NCBI GenBank assembly: GCA_032622095.1
Contig: CP136063.1
Coordinates: 87,463,980-87,527,979, forward strand
Source of the DNA: Siphonodentalium dalli
Taxonomy: Eukaryota > Mollusca > Scaphopoda > Gadilida > Siphonodentaliidae
Length of the DNA stretch: 64,000 bases
Reading direction: 5' to 3'
Numbering within the stretch: position 1 is the first letter of the stretch; each line of letters starts with the position of its first letter. Shown in pieces: positions 45,561 to 57,671 of the stretch. The notes beneath the pieces were generated by a model. The model ran no database searches, was not told the origin of the DNA, and saw only the letters and a program-made list of their open reading frames with translations. The position numbers and the translations under genes were made by a program.

Positions 45561-46009
45561 AAATTTGTTTGAATGGGTTCCACCATTAAAAAAAGGGGGG
45601 GGGGCATATCAGGTTAGAACTTTGCAACAGTTAGGAAAGCTTGAGGTATCAGTTATAATTTCCAACATGTGCAAAGGAATTTTATTAAATTGGGAGTGTG
45701 TTTGCTTCAGTTGGGAGGGAGCAGACTATGGGGTTGGGGGGGATCAGGGCCATGCAGTTGAAAATTTCAAGGTGGACACCCTACTGCTCAATGGAGACCC
45801 TCCAGCTACGTCCCTCTTTGGGACTACTTGTTTTTAAGTGATTTTGACAAGTATTATCTCTTATGGTCTTCCTAGTCCCAGTCTTCTCAGTCTTTAGTCT
45901 GGTGAGTGTCGCCTGTCATTGACTGTCTTGTCTGATTATATTACACAAACCTAGGATCAACTGTTCCAAAACGTTGAAAACAGATGCGTTGAACATATAA
46001 ATCACAGAG
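45561..46009. other. Stretch with no recognisable gene
   Basis: Contains a G-rich run (about 45592-45603). The 90-residue frame 45565-45837 has no recognisable domain. Confidence 0.4.
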
Positions 46010-46533
46010 AGCACCAGCTAATGGGTACCTCAATAGCAAAGGAGAAAATATATCGTCCATTTTAAAGTCAATAATTATCGATAAAAAAACCCATTTTTTG
46101 TACAAAAAATCTTCATGTATTGATAGATGTAATGTTAATACCCCCAAATCAATTGCATATTTGAATCCAAGTCGTAACACTATTCCTATATTTAACAATA
46201 ATTACTAAGCGACTTTGGAGTACACAATTTACATTTACAGGTGATGCTGGTTTAACCAATCAAAGATCAGTATACTCAATGCATGCTCACAATAGGTCAT
46301 TGGAGTTCATTTTCCATGCAAGTAAACTAATTTTAAGTTATTGCTAAAATGTGGGAATATAGTGGCGACTTGGATTGAAATATGCAATGGATTTGGGGAG
46401 ATTAACATTAGATATATCGATACATGAAGATTTTTTTTTAACAACTGATGGTTTTTTTTTCGATAATTATTGACTTTGAAATGGACAATATATTTTTTCT
46501 CCTGTGCTATCGAGGTACCCATTAGTGGGTGCT
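46010..46533. mobile_element. Foldback element with about 200-base arms
   Basis: AGCACCAGCTAATGGGTACC at the left and GAGGTACCCATTAGTGGGTG at the right begin inverted arms that pair through TCAATAATTATCGATAAAAA and CATGTATTGATA and on through CCCCAAATC. The spacer is about 120 bases. No coding capacity. Confidence 0.82.
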
Positions 46534-46747
46534 AATAAAAAATAATAATAAAAAATAAAAAATTTGCAGGAATGTATGCCAGGGTGGGTGGGTGATCCGA
46601 GGGGCAAAAAACACATTTTTGACAACCTCATGCCAATTTTTTACTAAAGAGCTTTTTGACATTTGTAACAGTTTAAAACATATTATAACTGCAACAACAC
46701 CATATTTATGTAACTGGTGCCTCATATGGGCTTCATCAGAGATGACA

Positions 46748-47195
46748 TTAAAGGCCCACTTAAATTTCGAACCCCCAGATCACATATATAAAATAAAGGC
46801 CATATTATATACCATTTGAAAGAGGAAGACCATTGTATTATCAACTTAGCCGGTGTAATAAACTGTGAACATGTTGTTTCTGTTGAGTTACCGACGTGTA
46901 TTGTGCTTAAGTTTCATCTGGTTTTGTTGTGCAAAGTGTGTTATTTTCAATGGAGGGGGAATAACTCTATATTTTAAAGATTGAGTTATTCCCCTTCCAT
47001 TGAAAATACATTTTTTGTTTTAATTCTGTTGCATTCTGAGATCCAAAACTGGGGTAATCTTTTTATGAATTCATCTGCTTTCTATTTCTCTGTGGTCATC
47101 TTCTGAGACACAGATGTTTCAAATGGTGATGAATTATAGTATTTTAATCATCTTTTATGGCATAGATTGTTATTAAAAACGTATATCAAGTCACT
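46748..47195 (+). mobile_element. Family M TTAA element, single-unit copy
   Basis: It starts TTAAAGGCCCACTTAAATTT. It contains one copy of the 48-base unit (CCCCCAGATCACATATATAA ... CCATATTATATACC), then CATTTGAAAGAGGAAG. A hairpin follows, ATTTTCAATGGAGGGGGAAT / ATTCCCCTTCCATTGAAAAT. The right terminus is lost. It is the non-expanded relative of 48186-51790. Confidence 0.88.
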
Positions 47196-47198
47196 ATA

Positions 47199-47300
47199 AA
47201 ATAATACCCCTGTTAGACCCCTTTGTTTTCATCTAGATGGTGCCCCTTGAATTTCCATAGAACACAGACAGCCAGACATTCGCAAATATAGATATAGATT
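47199..47300 (+). repeat. Fragment of the intron 8 modular repeat (tail)
   Basis: CCTGTTAGACCCCTTTG, TCATCTAGATGGTGCCCC and ATTCGCAAATATAGATATAG match 28770-28880. Confidence 0.75.
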
Positions 47301-47373
47301 AGTGTACACCAAAATCACTTTGTTAAAATCAATTTTTATTACACTTGTCAGGTTAAAACAAATCTGAAATATT

Positions 47374-47410
47374 TTAAGGGCTTTTTCCACCCAATTCCCC
47401 CAAATTTGAT
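47374..47410 (+). repeat. Relic of a family N terminus
   Basis: TTAAGGGCTTTTTCCACCCA and ATTCCCCCAAATTTGATGG match the left end of 53816-56985. It is joined directly to half of a family B hairpin. Confidence 0.75.
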
Positions 47411-47499
47411 GGCAACAAGCCATATTTCCGACTAAATCCTGAAAAGTTACCCATAATTCTGCTGTGGTTAAGAAGTCGATTACTTAGGGCATTACTGTA
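47411..47499. mobile_element. Family B hairpin MITE, right arm only
   Basis: GGCAACAAGCCATATTTCCG to GGGCATTACTGTA. The left arm is absent, and the break coincides with the family N relic. Confidence 0.85.
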
Positions 47500-47648
47500 C
47501 CTCAATTTATTTTTATAATTTGAGTAAAACTTATCTTTTTAAAAACTCTTGTGAAATTCATGGACAGTTCTACAATTTGTTACTTGTTTGGTGGTGAACT
47601 GGTGATGCAAAATTTGATATTTTTTTTTCTCCTGCACAGTGTCCTGCA

Positions 47649-48105
47649 CAAGCCTAAGTTCAATGTGCCTGTCATTTTCCAAATGAGGTCCCTAGATGGT
47701 GAATTTAGTGACGCTATCCCGCAGAGTGGGCTAGCATCACTAAATTCACCCTATGGGGACCTCATTCTGCTTAGGCCTCATCTTCTTTGGAAAGTTTCTT
47801 TATTATCAAATTTCTATAGAAACTTCTTCACAAAGATTCTATTTCTTTTTTAGTTTAGTTTCTCTATATCCCCAAATTGGCAGACGACACATTGCATAAT
47901 CGAGGTTCCCAATGGGTATACATCAAAATGTTCACCATTTGGGAACTTCAATCTGAGTCTGTCTCCCATAGCATATGAGGCCATGCAGAATGAGGTCACC
48001 AGAGGATGAATTTAGTGATGAAAGCCCACTATGTGGGATAGCATAACTAAATTCACCCTCTGGGGCCTCATTCTGCAAATGACAGGAACACTAAACTCAG
48101 GCTTG
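47649..48105. mobile_element. Family D MITE, long form with 8-base target duplication
   Basis: Exact GTCCTGCA flanks (47641-47648 and 48106-48113). It starts CAAGCCTAAGTTCAATGTGC and ends CACTAAACTCAGGCTTG. Two hairpins and the long-form spacer are present. Confidence 0.92.
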
Positions 48106-48185
48106 GTCCTGCATCTAATTTTTTTCAACAGAAATGTTTGTAAACCAGAATATTTTATTGTGGCCCAAGTGGATAAAAGTTTAAT

Positions 48186-51100
48186 TTAAAGGCCAACTTA
48201 ATTTTCGAACCCCCCAGATCACATATATAAAATATATGCCATATTATATACCATGAACCCCCCAGATCACATATATAAAATATATGCCATATTATATACC
48301 ATGAACCCCCCAGATCACATATATAAAATATATGCCATATTATATACCATGAACCCCCAGATCACATATATAAAATATATGCCATATTATATACCATGAA
48401 CCCCCCAGATCACATATATAAAATATATGCCATATTATATACCATGAACCCCCCAGATCACATATATAAAATATATGCCATATTATATACCATGAACCCC
48501 CCAGATCACATATATAAAATATATGCCATATTATATACCATGAACCCCCCAGATCACATATATAAAATATATGCCATATTATATACCATGAACCCCCCAG
48601 ATCACATATATAAAATATATGCCATATTATATACCATGAACCCCCCAGATCACATATATAAAATATATGCCATATTATATACCATGAACCCCCCAGATCA
48701 CATATATAAAATATATGCCATATTATATACCATGAACCCCCCAGATCACATATATAAAATATATGCCATATTATATACCATGAACCCCCCAGATCACATA
48801 TATAAAATATATGCCATATTATATACCATGAACCCCCAGATCACATATATAAAATATATGCCATATTATATACCATGAACCCCCAGATCACATATATAAA
48901 ATATATGCCATATTATATACCATGAACCCCCAGATCACATATATAAAATATATGCCTTATTATATACCATGAACCCCCCAGATCACATATATAAAATATA
49001 TGCCATATTATATACCATGAACCCCCCAGATCACATATATAAAATATATGCCATATTATATACCATGAACCCCCCAGATCACATATATAAAATATATGCC
49101 ATATTATATACCATGAACCCCCAGATCACATATATAAAATATATGCCATATTATATACCATGAACCCCCAGATCACATATATAAAATATATGCCATATTA
49201 TATACCATGAACCCCCCAGATCACATATATAAAATATATGCCATATTATATACCATGAACCCCCAGATCACATATATAAAATATATGCCATATTATATAC
49301 CATGAACCCCCCAGATCACATATATAAAATATATGCCATATTATATACCATGAACCCCCAGATCACATACATAAAATATATGCCATATTATATACCATGA
49401 ACCCCCAGATCACATATATAAAATATATGCCATATTATATACCATGAACCCCCCAGATCACATATATAAAATATATGCCATATTATATACCATGAACCCC
49501 CCAGATCACATATATAAAATATATGCCATATTATATACCATGAACCCCCCAGATCACATATATAAAATATATGCCATATTATATACCATGAACCCCCCAG
49601 ATCACATATATAAAATATATGCCATATTATATACCATGAACCCCCCAGATCACATATATAAAATATATGCCATATTATATACCATGAACCCCCCAGATCA
49701 CATATATAAAATATATGCCATATTATATACCATGAACCCCCCAGATCACATATATAAAATATATGCCATATTATATACCATGAACCCCCCAGATCACATA
49801 TATAAAATATATGCCATATTATATACCATGAACCCCCCAGATCACATATATAAAATATATGCCATATTATATACCATGAACCCCCCAGATCACATATATA
49901 AAATATATGCCATATTATATACCATGAACCCCCCAGATCACATATATAAAATATATGCCATATTATATACCATGAACCCCCCAGATCACATATATAAAAT
50001 ATATGCCATATTATATACCATGAACCCCCCCAGATCACATATATAAAATATATGCCATATTATATACCATGAACCCCCAGATTACATTATATAAAATATA
50101 TGCCATATTATATACCATGAACCCCCCAGATCACATATATAAAATATATGCCATATTATATACCATGAACCCCCCAGATCACATATATAAAATATATGCC
50201 ATATTATATACCATGAACCCCCCAGATCACATATATAAAATATATGCCATATTATATACCATGAACCCCCAGATCACATATATAAAATATATGCCATATT
50301 ATATACCATGAACCCCCAGATCACATATATAAAATATATGCCATATTATATACCATGAACCCCCCAGATCACATATATAAAATATATGCCATATTATATA
50401 CCATGAACCCCCAGATCACATATATAAAATATATGCCATATTATATACCATGAACCCCCCAGATCACATATATAAAATATATGCCATATTATATACCATG
50501 AACCCCCAGATCACATACATAAAATATATGCCATATTATATACCATGAACCCCCAGATCACATATATAAAATATATGCCATATTATATACCATGAACCCC
50601 CCAGATCACATATATAAAATATATGCCATATTATATACCATGAACCCCCCAGATCACATATATAAAATATATGCCATATTATATACCATGAACCCCCCAG
50701 ATCACATATATAAAATATATGCCATATTATATACCATGAACCCCCCAGATCACATATATAAAATATATGCCATATTATATACCATGAACCCCCCAGATCA
50801 CATATATAAAATATATGCCATATTATATACCATGAACCCCCCAGATCACATATATAAAATATATGCCATATTATATACCATGAACCCCCCAGATCACATA
50901 TATAAAATATATGCCATATTATATACCATGAACCCCCCAGATCACATATATAAAATATATGCCATATTATATACCATGAACCCCCCAGATCACATATATA
51001 AAATATATGCCATATTATATACCATGAACCCCCCAGATCACATATATAAAATATATGCCATATTATATACCATGAACCCCCCAGATCACATATATAAAAT

Positions 51101-51790
51101 ATATGCCATATTATATACCATGAACCCCCCAGATCACATATATAAAATATATGCCATATTATATACCATGAACCCCCCCAGATCACATATATAAAATATA
51201 TGCCATATTATATACCATGAACCCCCAGATCACATATATAAAATATATGCCATATTATATACCATGAACCCCCCCAGATCACATATATAAAATATATGCC
51301 ATATTATATACCATGAACCCCCAGATTACATTATATAAAATATATGCCATATTATATACCATGAACCCCCCAGATCACATATATAAAATATATGCCATAT
51401 TATATACCATTTGAAAGAGGAAGCTCCAAAACATCTGTGAACATGTTGTATTTTTTTGAGATATCGAAGTCTGTTCTGTGCTAAAGTTTCTGCAAAAAGT
51501 TGTTTATTTTCAATGGAAGGGGAAAAAACTCTATATGCTTATTCCCCTTCCATTGAAAATGAACTACAGTTTGAATTCTGTTGCATTCTGGGAGCTATAA
51601 TGGGGGAAATTATTTTATGATTTCAGCTATTTTCTATTACTCTATGGGCACCTTCTGAGACACAGACGTTCCAAATGGAGATGAATTATAGTATTTTAAT
51701 CATATTTTATGGCATAGATTGTATTAAAATTGTATATCAAGGCACTATAAACAAAATTATCGGTGACTTGAAAATTAAGTGGGACTTTAA
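48186..51790 (+). mobile_element. Family M TTAA element expanded by an internal minisatellite
   Basis: It starts TTAAAGGCCAACTTAATTTT and ends GAAAATTAAGTGGGACTTTAA, with TTAA at 48186-48189 and 51787-51790. After the array, 51411-51790 follows the single-unit copy at 46748: TTGAAAGAGGAAG, the TTTTCAATGGAAGGGGAA hairpin, GACACAGACGTTCCAAATGG and CATATTTTATGGCATAGATT. The array therefore arose inside a transposon by amplification of one segment. Confidence 0.9.
48207..51410 (+). repeat. Minisatellite, 47-49-base unit, about 67 units
   Basis: The unit is GAACCCCCCAGATCACATAT followed by ATAAAATATATGCCATATTA and TATACCAT. Length varies only through the C run (C5 = 47, C6 = 48, C7 = 49 bases), plus rare variants such as CACATACATAAA (49366, 50514), GATTACATTATAT (50080, 51324) and GCCTTATTATATA (48953). 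Because the main unit is a multiple of three and lacks stops on both strands, long open frames appear both ways; they are not genes. Confidence 0.97.
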
Positions 51791-51821
51791 TGTACTATTC
51801 TACTAATAAATAAATCTGAAT

Positions 51822-51930
51822 GTCCCAGTTAGCCAAATGTCCCAGTTACCCAAGGTCTCAGTTAGCCAAATGTCCCAGTTAGCCAGACTTGAGGTCCCAG
51901 TTAGCCAATTAAGGTCCCAGTTAGCTGGCT
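51822..51930 (+). repeat. Short tandem repeat of TCCCAGTTAGCC
   Basis: Six units of 17-24 bases, each containing TCCCAGTTAGCC or a one-base variant, with spacers AAATG, AAGG or AGACTTGAGG. Confidence 0.85.
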
Positions 51931-51939
51931 ACTATTTCA

Positions 51940-53815
51940 CATGGAGAGCCACTGAGGATAATTGGCAATTGCAATTAATGCCATATTATGGGGGGGGGGT
52001 ATGGTTGGATTGTTTCACCCCCACCAAACTTCAGGCAACATTTTCAACAGTTGGAAATTTCACATCAAAAATGAGTTGAAATTGTATTTTCCAACCATGC
52101 AGTAAGTTGTTGTTAAAATTGTTTACTGAAATGGCATTCAGGTGGAAATATTCCAATCTTAGGGGGGGGGGGGCTCACATGTTGGAAATTTCCAACAGCT
52201 GGAAAGCTTGAAGTACAGTACCAGTTTGGAAACACCCCAGATCAAAATTTAAAGGTGGACACCCTCAACAGAGACTCTCTAGTGTGTATTGTGATGTGAC
52301 TTTTTGTTTCTCTGAACTAAAAATTATGCTTAAGCATAAGATTAAATCACATTTCCATCTGGAAAATATGATTAGCATAGTTATATAATAGTATTAGATT
52401 AGATTATTTATTGGTAATGATTTCAATATTTATACAAGATGTCACATATATACAAATTGAATGAGCAATGTAATATGTATGATTATGGATGGAATTGTGG
52501 TTGAAATTAGAATATATATAGCTGTAAGTGAGTGATAAAAATAGCTCACTATTCAGATGTATAATCAAAGAGGGATTTAACCAATAAAGATTTAAAAGAT
52601 GATTAGTCGGAGATATTTAATATTAATATATTTTATAATTAATACTGGTCAGCCTCTATAACTAAATATATCATCATTACCAGGGATAACACCGAAAGAA
52701 GGACAAAAAAATCCCTCTTATTTCCTTAGCGGACCCTAATACTTATGATGGGTTTAATTATAAATACTGTCCAGTCTTAAAATGATAGTCAGTTGGAGAT
52801 AAATCAGAATCCAATATTAGGTACATATATATATGTATCACGTTACTATGAAGATTTGTGTGCTCTTTAGGAAAATATTTTGACCCTAACAACATGAATG
52901 TATCAGAATACCAGCTAAGAAGTACATGTATCAGCGTAGGTTATGAGTCGTCATATATGGTATGCATGCATGTGCTAATTTATATAGCATATAGCATTTG
53001 TATAGCATAATTTAAATGGAATGCATGGCTATATAATAGCTATATATAGCTATAATATATCGTTAGATATTGCTGCCAAGTGAGAATCAAAGTAAGCCAA
53101 TAACACCACGAATACCAGTATAAAATGTATAATATTTCAGTTTTAGGCTCAAATGTAAAGCATTTTTCGTTTAAAAGCTTACATAAAAAGTTTAAGAATT
53201 ATGTTTCCTTAAGCATAAAATAGAATTATGCATAATTGTATTGCTTGCAAGAAATTTATATTTCTTAAGACTTAGTGTACAAGCCTGAATCCATAATGAT
53301 TGATCCCAATACATATATAATGTAATTATCATGTAGGTTCAGCCAAAATGAACTACTTGTAATTATCGTGTAAAATGTATAAGAAATTTTTGGTTAAAAT
53401 ATATATAAAATATATATATAAAGAATAAAGTCAAGATCGAAAAACAAATGACATCTTTTCAAACCTGGATACCCAAAACACCGAAAGCGAACGACAATGA
53501 CTACTTTGCATCCAAATTTAGAGATGCCGTAAATTCACATCGTGTTGTACGGGTACCTGCTGAGAACGACCTGATTTAGGGCGGAATGCGGAAATAGAAA
53601 TTTTCTGAAAACATTGGTCCGCTTGTTGCTCGACACAAACGCTCGTCATGTGAATAGAAATAAAGAGCGCACACGATATAAAAATGCCCAGGGGAGGCAC
53701 GTTTGTTTCCTACATCAATACGAACGAAGAAGATGACACTGCAACGAACGAAGCGGTATCAATTTGCACTGTTTACATAACCTATTGTCGTGATATTAAA
53801 TTGCAGAATAGTTTA
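51940..53815. other. Stretch with no recognisable gene
   Basis: It contains G runs (51989, 52161) and a TTAGATTAGATTATTTATTG segment at 52392, like an antisense retroposon tail. It also has many TATATAGC-type AT repeats (52800-53410). No exon or RNA gene is seen. Confidence 0.45.
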
Positions 53816-53942
53816 TTAAGGACTTTGCTAACCCAATTTCCCCCAAATTTGATGGAGTAAAAATAAAGGTTTATGTTCACTTTTATTAGTAATCACAGTA
53901 ACCAAACTCATGAATGCAACATTTTAAGAGTATAATTCATGG

Positions 53943-54361
53943 TGGAAGTCGGTAGCCGAGAGATAGCGTAGGCCTGCTGGTCTCTCGTGGCGTCGTGCTA
54001 TCGGACCGGGGATCGCAACCTGGTCAGGGTATTCTGACAAAAATCAGAACTCGGTCAGATACCAAGTTTGTCAGGCTGAAAAGTCTCATTCGAGATCACT
54101 GAATAAAGATCCAAATGCAAAATGCTGACTTCCCCCCATTACAACACTTGTCCAGGTATGTTGTCGTGGGTGCAGTACGCTGTCCGATCGGGTGCGGACA
54201 TTAATGGCTGACCCGTGTACACCCCATCGGTGTGTGGACGTTAAAGAACGCTACTGGAGTCGCCACAGGGTTATAAAGTTACTCGGCCGTGGTAGCACCT
54301 GGACCTCCACATAATCCTCAGCACATTGAGGGCGATGAAGTATTAAGTAGATGTAGATGTA
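53943..54361 (+). mobile_element. tRNA-derived SINE inserted in the left TIR of family N
   Basis: The head GGTAGCCGAGAGATAGCG resembles an A box of Ser/Leu type and GGGATCGCAACC a B box, about 50 bases apart, as in RNA polymerase III promoters. A non-tRNA body follows (GTACGCTGTCCGATCG; CCATCGGTGTGTGGACGTTA). The tail is GTAGATGTAGATGTAG. The element interrupts a TIR that is continuous in the other arm. No clean target duplication is visible. Confidence 0.8.
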
Positions 54362-54444
54362 GAAATTTATACTAAATGTGAAATTTATAAAGGTTTTTAA
54401 AATCTATTTTTTCGAACCCAAATTCAACAAACACAAAGTTCATA

Positions 54445-54960
54445 TCTAAGAAAAAAATATGGCAATGTGTACTGAACACTGTGAAGAATGATCAATAAAA
54501 TAATATTCATTTTTATCAAGCATTCTTTGATAAAATTACTAAGAACCAATTGTTTACAAATTATTGAGTAACTTGCCTGACATCGCTTGTAGTGAGGTGA
54601 CAGTTAAGTGTTAATATATGTGGACAGTGGAGTGTTGTGAATCTCTTGACAAAAGAACTGTGTAATCCTCAATCTGGTGGTACCCCATAGCCCAGAAACC
54701 AGGTCAACAATCAGGATATAATATTCTCATGGGTCAGCAACTGCTGGGCGTAATCCCAGCTGGCTTGAGTGAACATTAACTTGACCCATCAAATTCAGTT
54801 GCCAAATAACTTTACTCAGCAATGAAATCTACCATTTGTAAACAACTGCTTCCAAGCCAAAAATCTGAATAACACTGAAGAAATGTGAGTATATCTTTAT
54901 TGTTCATCATTATTCACAGTGTTCAGTACACATACCCATATCTTTTTCTTAGATAGAGGG
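54445..54960. repeat. Inverted segment inside family N
   Basis: TATCTAAGAAAAAAATATGG and GTGTACTGAACACTGTGAA (54448-54490) recur inverted at 54900-54955 (TTCACAGTGTTCAGTACACA). Confidence 0.75.
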
Positions 54961-55080
54961 GGGGAACGGGTATTTTCGGGACACCGGGATCGACCCTTTT
55001 TATTTTTCGGGAATTGGGATCGTCAGATTTAATTTTCCGGGAATCCGGAACAGAATTCCACCGGGACCCGGGAAATTATC
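54960..55080 (+). repeat. CCGGGA-rich degenerate repeat
   Basis: Variants of TTTTTCGGGAATTGGGATCG occur about every 35-40 bases. The related TTCCTGGGAACTGGGATTTG repeats at 56620-56750. Confidence 0.6.
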
Positions 55081-55662
55081 CCCAATTAATCTGGATTTCC
55101 ATTTTTATTCACCTAATTATGAACTGATTAAAGTAATGATCTGTAATTGCTTATTGTTCATCTAATTTTCTACATAAAAAGTTAGTTCTCAACAAGCATT
55201 GATTTGCACATGTACACTGATTTACTACAGCTCATACACTAGTTTGTCATCTCAGACAGTCATTTATTTCTGTTTTAATAAGATAGTGATGTCAGTATCT
55301 TAGAGCATGATTAATGGATTAAAGCGCTATACAAAATGAATCATTATTAATAATTCTACTCTTAATTCCTTGAATCAGTTGTACTTTAATGAAATGTTTC
55401 AGGTTTTCTGTGAAAATCGGGATGATGTACATATGTAGTTGTTAAATATTAATTTTAATTCAAAGTACAACTCATATACTTTAACTTCATCTTTGGATTT
55501 CAATAGTTATCTTATCTACTGAAATATCTTTAAAATGTCCTTCCAATATTTGATATTTACATAATCAGTCTATTGGAAATATATTGAATGGTCTTTGATA
55601 GTAAAACTGTAACATAAACTTGTGATCAAGAATCGTGTGCCAAATTATATTTATATATATCG

Positions 55663-56191
55663 TTAAAGGTGGATTATCTCTTTAAATAACAAATTTTAAA
55701 AATAGTTGCCTGGGTAAAAAATAATAAATATGAACTGAAGACCACTGTCCGGAACAGCTTCTATTAATTAATATTGATTTTATTTCGAATATTTAGTTGG
55801 GACCGTTTATGTGTCTATTTTATAACAAACCATTCGGATGATACCATATTGCGATATAGAACACTGGGCTGGTCCTATGGCTACGTACCGAAAGTCAAAT
55901 GTCACAGATTGATTGTCTGTATTGTTTTGTTCCATAGTTATAAGCGATAATGAGTATAATTAACGTTTATTTGTGACAAAATTGTACAATAAAATTTCTG
56001 GTCTCTGTTAACAGTAACCACTATTGTTCGTTAGCTAAACAACTACACCTTTTTAGACTAGAAAATATTTGAAATAAAATTAATATTAATCGATAGAAGC
56101 ATTTCTGGAAAGGAGCCTTTGGCTCCGATCTAATATTTTATACCCCGGTAGCTATATAATACATGTTTACAAAGAGATAATCCACCTTTAA
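55663..56191. mobile_element. Family F TTAA element, copy 2, nested in family N
   Basis: The perfect ends TTAAAGGTGGATTATCTCTT and AAGAGATAATCCACCTTTAA are inside TTAA (55663-55666 and 56188-56191). It is 529 bases, against 404 for the copy at 8552. Confidence 0.93.
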
Positions 56192-56614
56192 TAGTTCAAA
56201 TGTTTATTTAGTTATATGTTTATTAAACCGTTATGTCAAATTATAAATATATAACTCTTTTTAATGTAAGTTCTCTGTAGGGAGTATTCAGCTGTTGTCG
56301 ATACTGTGCATCTGTAACAACTACCAATAAAGTCTGCTGGTATCCAGTAAATTTTAAAGTCATACATGAATTTGCATACATCACCTGGACATTTAGGGAA
56401 TACCTGATTTGCGGTGGTGTAGATCAGTGTAAAGAGTGATCTGTTGATTCTGTTCAATGGATTTGCATATATGTTCGCATTTTATGTCATGTAAAATGAT
56501 GTAATTGACCAGACAGTAGCCAGTAAATCATAAGATAGCATAAAAATACAATATATGTACATTGATCTACATTACTTGTGAATATTGTATGTTTTGTCGA
56601 TACTCTATATAATA

Positions 56615-56765
56615 TTTTAATTCCTGGGAACGTGTTTTTTTTTTTTTACTGGGAACTGGGATTTGCTTTTAATTCCTGGGAACTGGGAAATGGCATATTT
56701 TTTCCTGGGAACTGGGATTTGCTGATTTATTTCCTTGGAATCTGGGATTGGACCCCCCCCCCCCC
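56615..56765 (+). repeat. Degenerate TTCCTGGGAACTGGGATTTG tandem repeat
   Basis: About four units of 30-40 bases, ending in a poly-C run. The 80-residue frame across it (56578-56820) is repeat-derived. Confidence 0.75.
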
Positions 56766-57271
56766 TCTAGATATGGTCTTTGTGTTTATTGAATTTGGGT
56801 TCGAAAAAATAGATTTTTAAAAATTTCTATAAATTTAACATTTTGAATTTCTAACATAATATACCATGAATTAAACTCTTAAAATGTTGCATCCATGGTT
56901 TTGGTTACTAATAAAAGTGAACATAAACCGTTATTTTGGACTCCATTAAATTTGGGGAAAATTGGGTTTATAGCAAAGTCCTTAACCAAAATAATAACTA
57001 GTACTATTGTAGTCCAATATTGACTATACATTGAATTTATCTTTATCCCGTAGATTTTCGACTACTACTAGAGCTAGTATATCATTGCTATTAATAGTAT
57101 TAGCATTATGAATTGGCATTATTGCTATAAAGTGTTATGCATCTTCTGGTCTGTAGTCAATCCTTCCTATGAGGAAAATACAGCGAGAGCATTTATTTGC
57201 TCCAACAATTCAGAACATGGGTGTAAATTGTAATATTTGCACCCATAATATAATCCGAGTTTGGGTTTTTC

Positions 57272-57671
57272 TTAACCCTTTACCCAACAGAAGGGCCCTG
57301 TGCCAATGCATTCTCTTATATATGCGAGTCGACCATAGGTCGCCTCGCATATATAAGAGAATGCATTGGCTTAACACATTAAAAATTATAAAATTGTTAA
57401 AGAATGAAAGAAAAAATGGTAAAAAGTGTTAAAAAAAGACTTTTTTTAGGCCAATGCATTCTCTTATATATGCGAGGCGACCTATGGTCGACTCGCATAT
57501 ATAAGAGAATGCATTGGCACAGGGTATAACTATAACCATCACAATGTGGTCAATGAGCCGGTTCCAATGATATCCATATTTGTATTGTTTTATTGAGACA
57601 GACCGAAGATATTTTAGGCTGTTGCAGCTTTATTTGGCCGGTTTTGGCCGGTTTGTTGGGTAAAGGGTTAA
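57272..57671. mobile_element. Family L TTAA MITE, complete copy 2
   Basis: TTAACCCTTTACCCAACAG to TTGTTGGGTAAAGGGTTAA (TTAA 57272-57275 and 57668-57671). It is nearly identical to 12727-13116 except for a duplicated GGCCGGTTTT near the right end. Confidence 0.93.

Larger units (their letters stand above)
53816..56985. mobile_element. Family N large-TIR element with TTAA borders
   Basis: It starts TTAAGGACTTTGCTAACCCA and ends TGGGTTTATAGCAAAGTCCT then TAA (TTAA 53816-53819 and 56982-56985). The arms pair through CACTTTTATTAGTAA, TGCAACATTTTAAGAGT, AATTCATGGT and, beyond a SINE, CTATTTTTTCGAACCCAAAT. That makes arms of about 205 bases. The interior holds a family F element and GGGAACTGGG tandem repeats, but no transposase. 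Confidence 0.85.

Noticed and set aside
48396-51194. Long open frames on both strands encoding 16-residue repeats (MNPPDHIYKIYAILYT and GGSWYIIWHIFYICDL)
   Set aside because: They come from a 48-base unit without stops on either strand. Every C5 or C7 unit shifts the frame, there is no start context or splice evidence, and the same sequence sits inside a non-coding transposon.
48207-51410. CRISPR-like array
   Set aside because: Units are directly adjacent with no spacers, and the genome is eukaryotic.
53943-54020. Functional tRNA gene
   Set aside because: The A- and B-box resemblance is imperfect, no acceptor stem can be paired, and the body and tail are those of a SINE.
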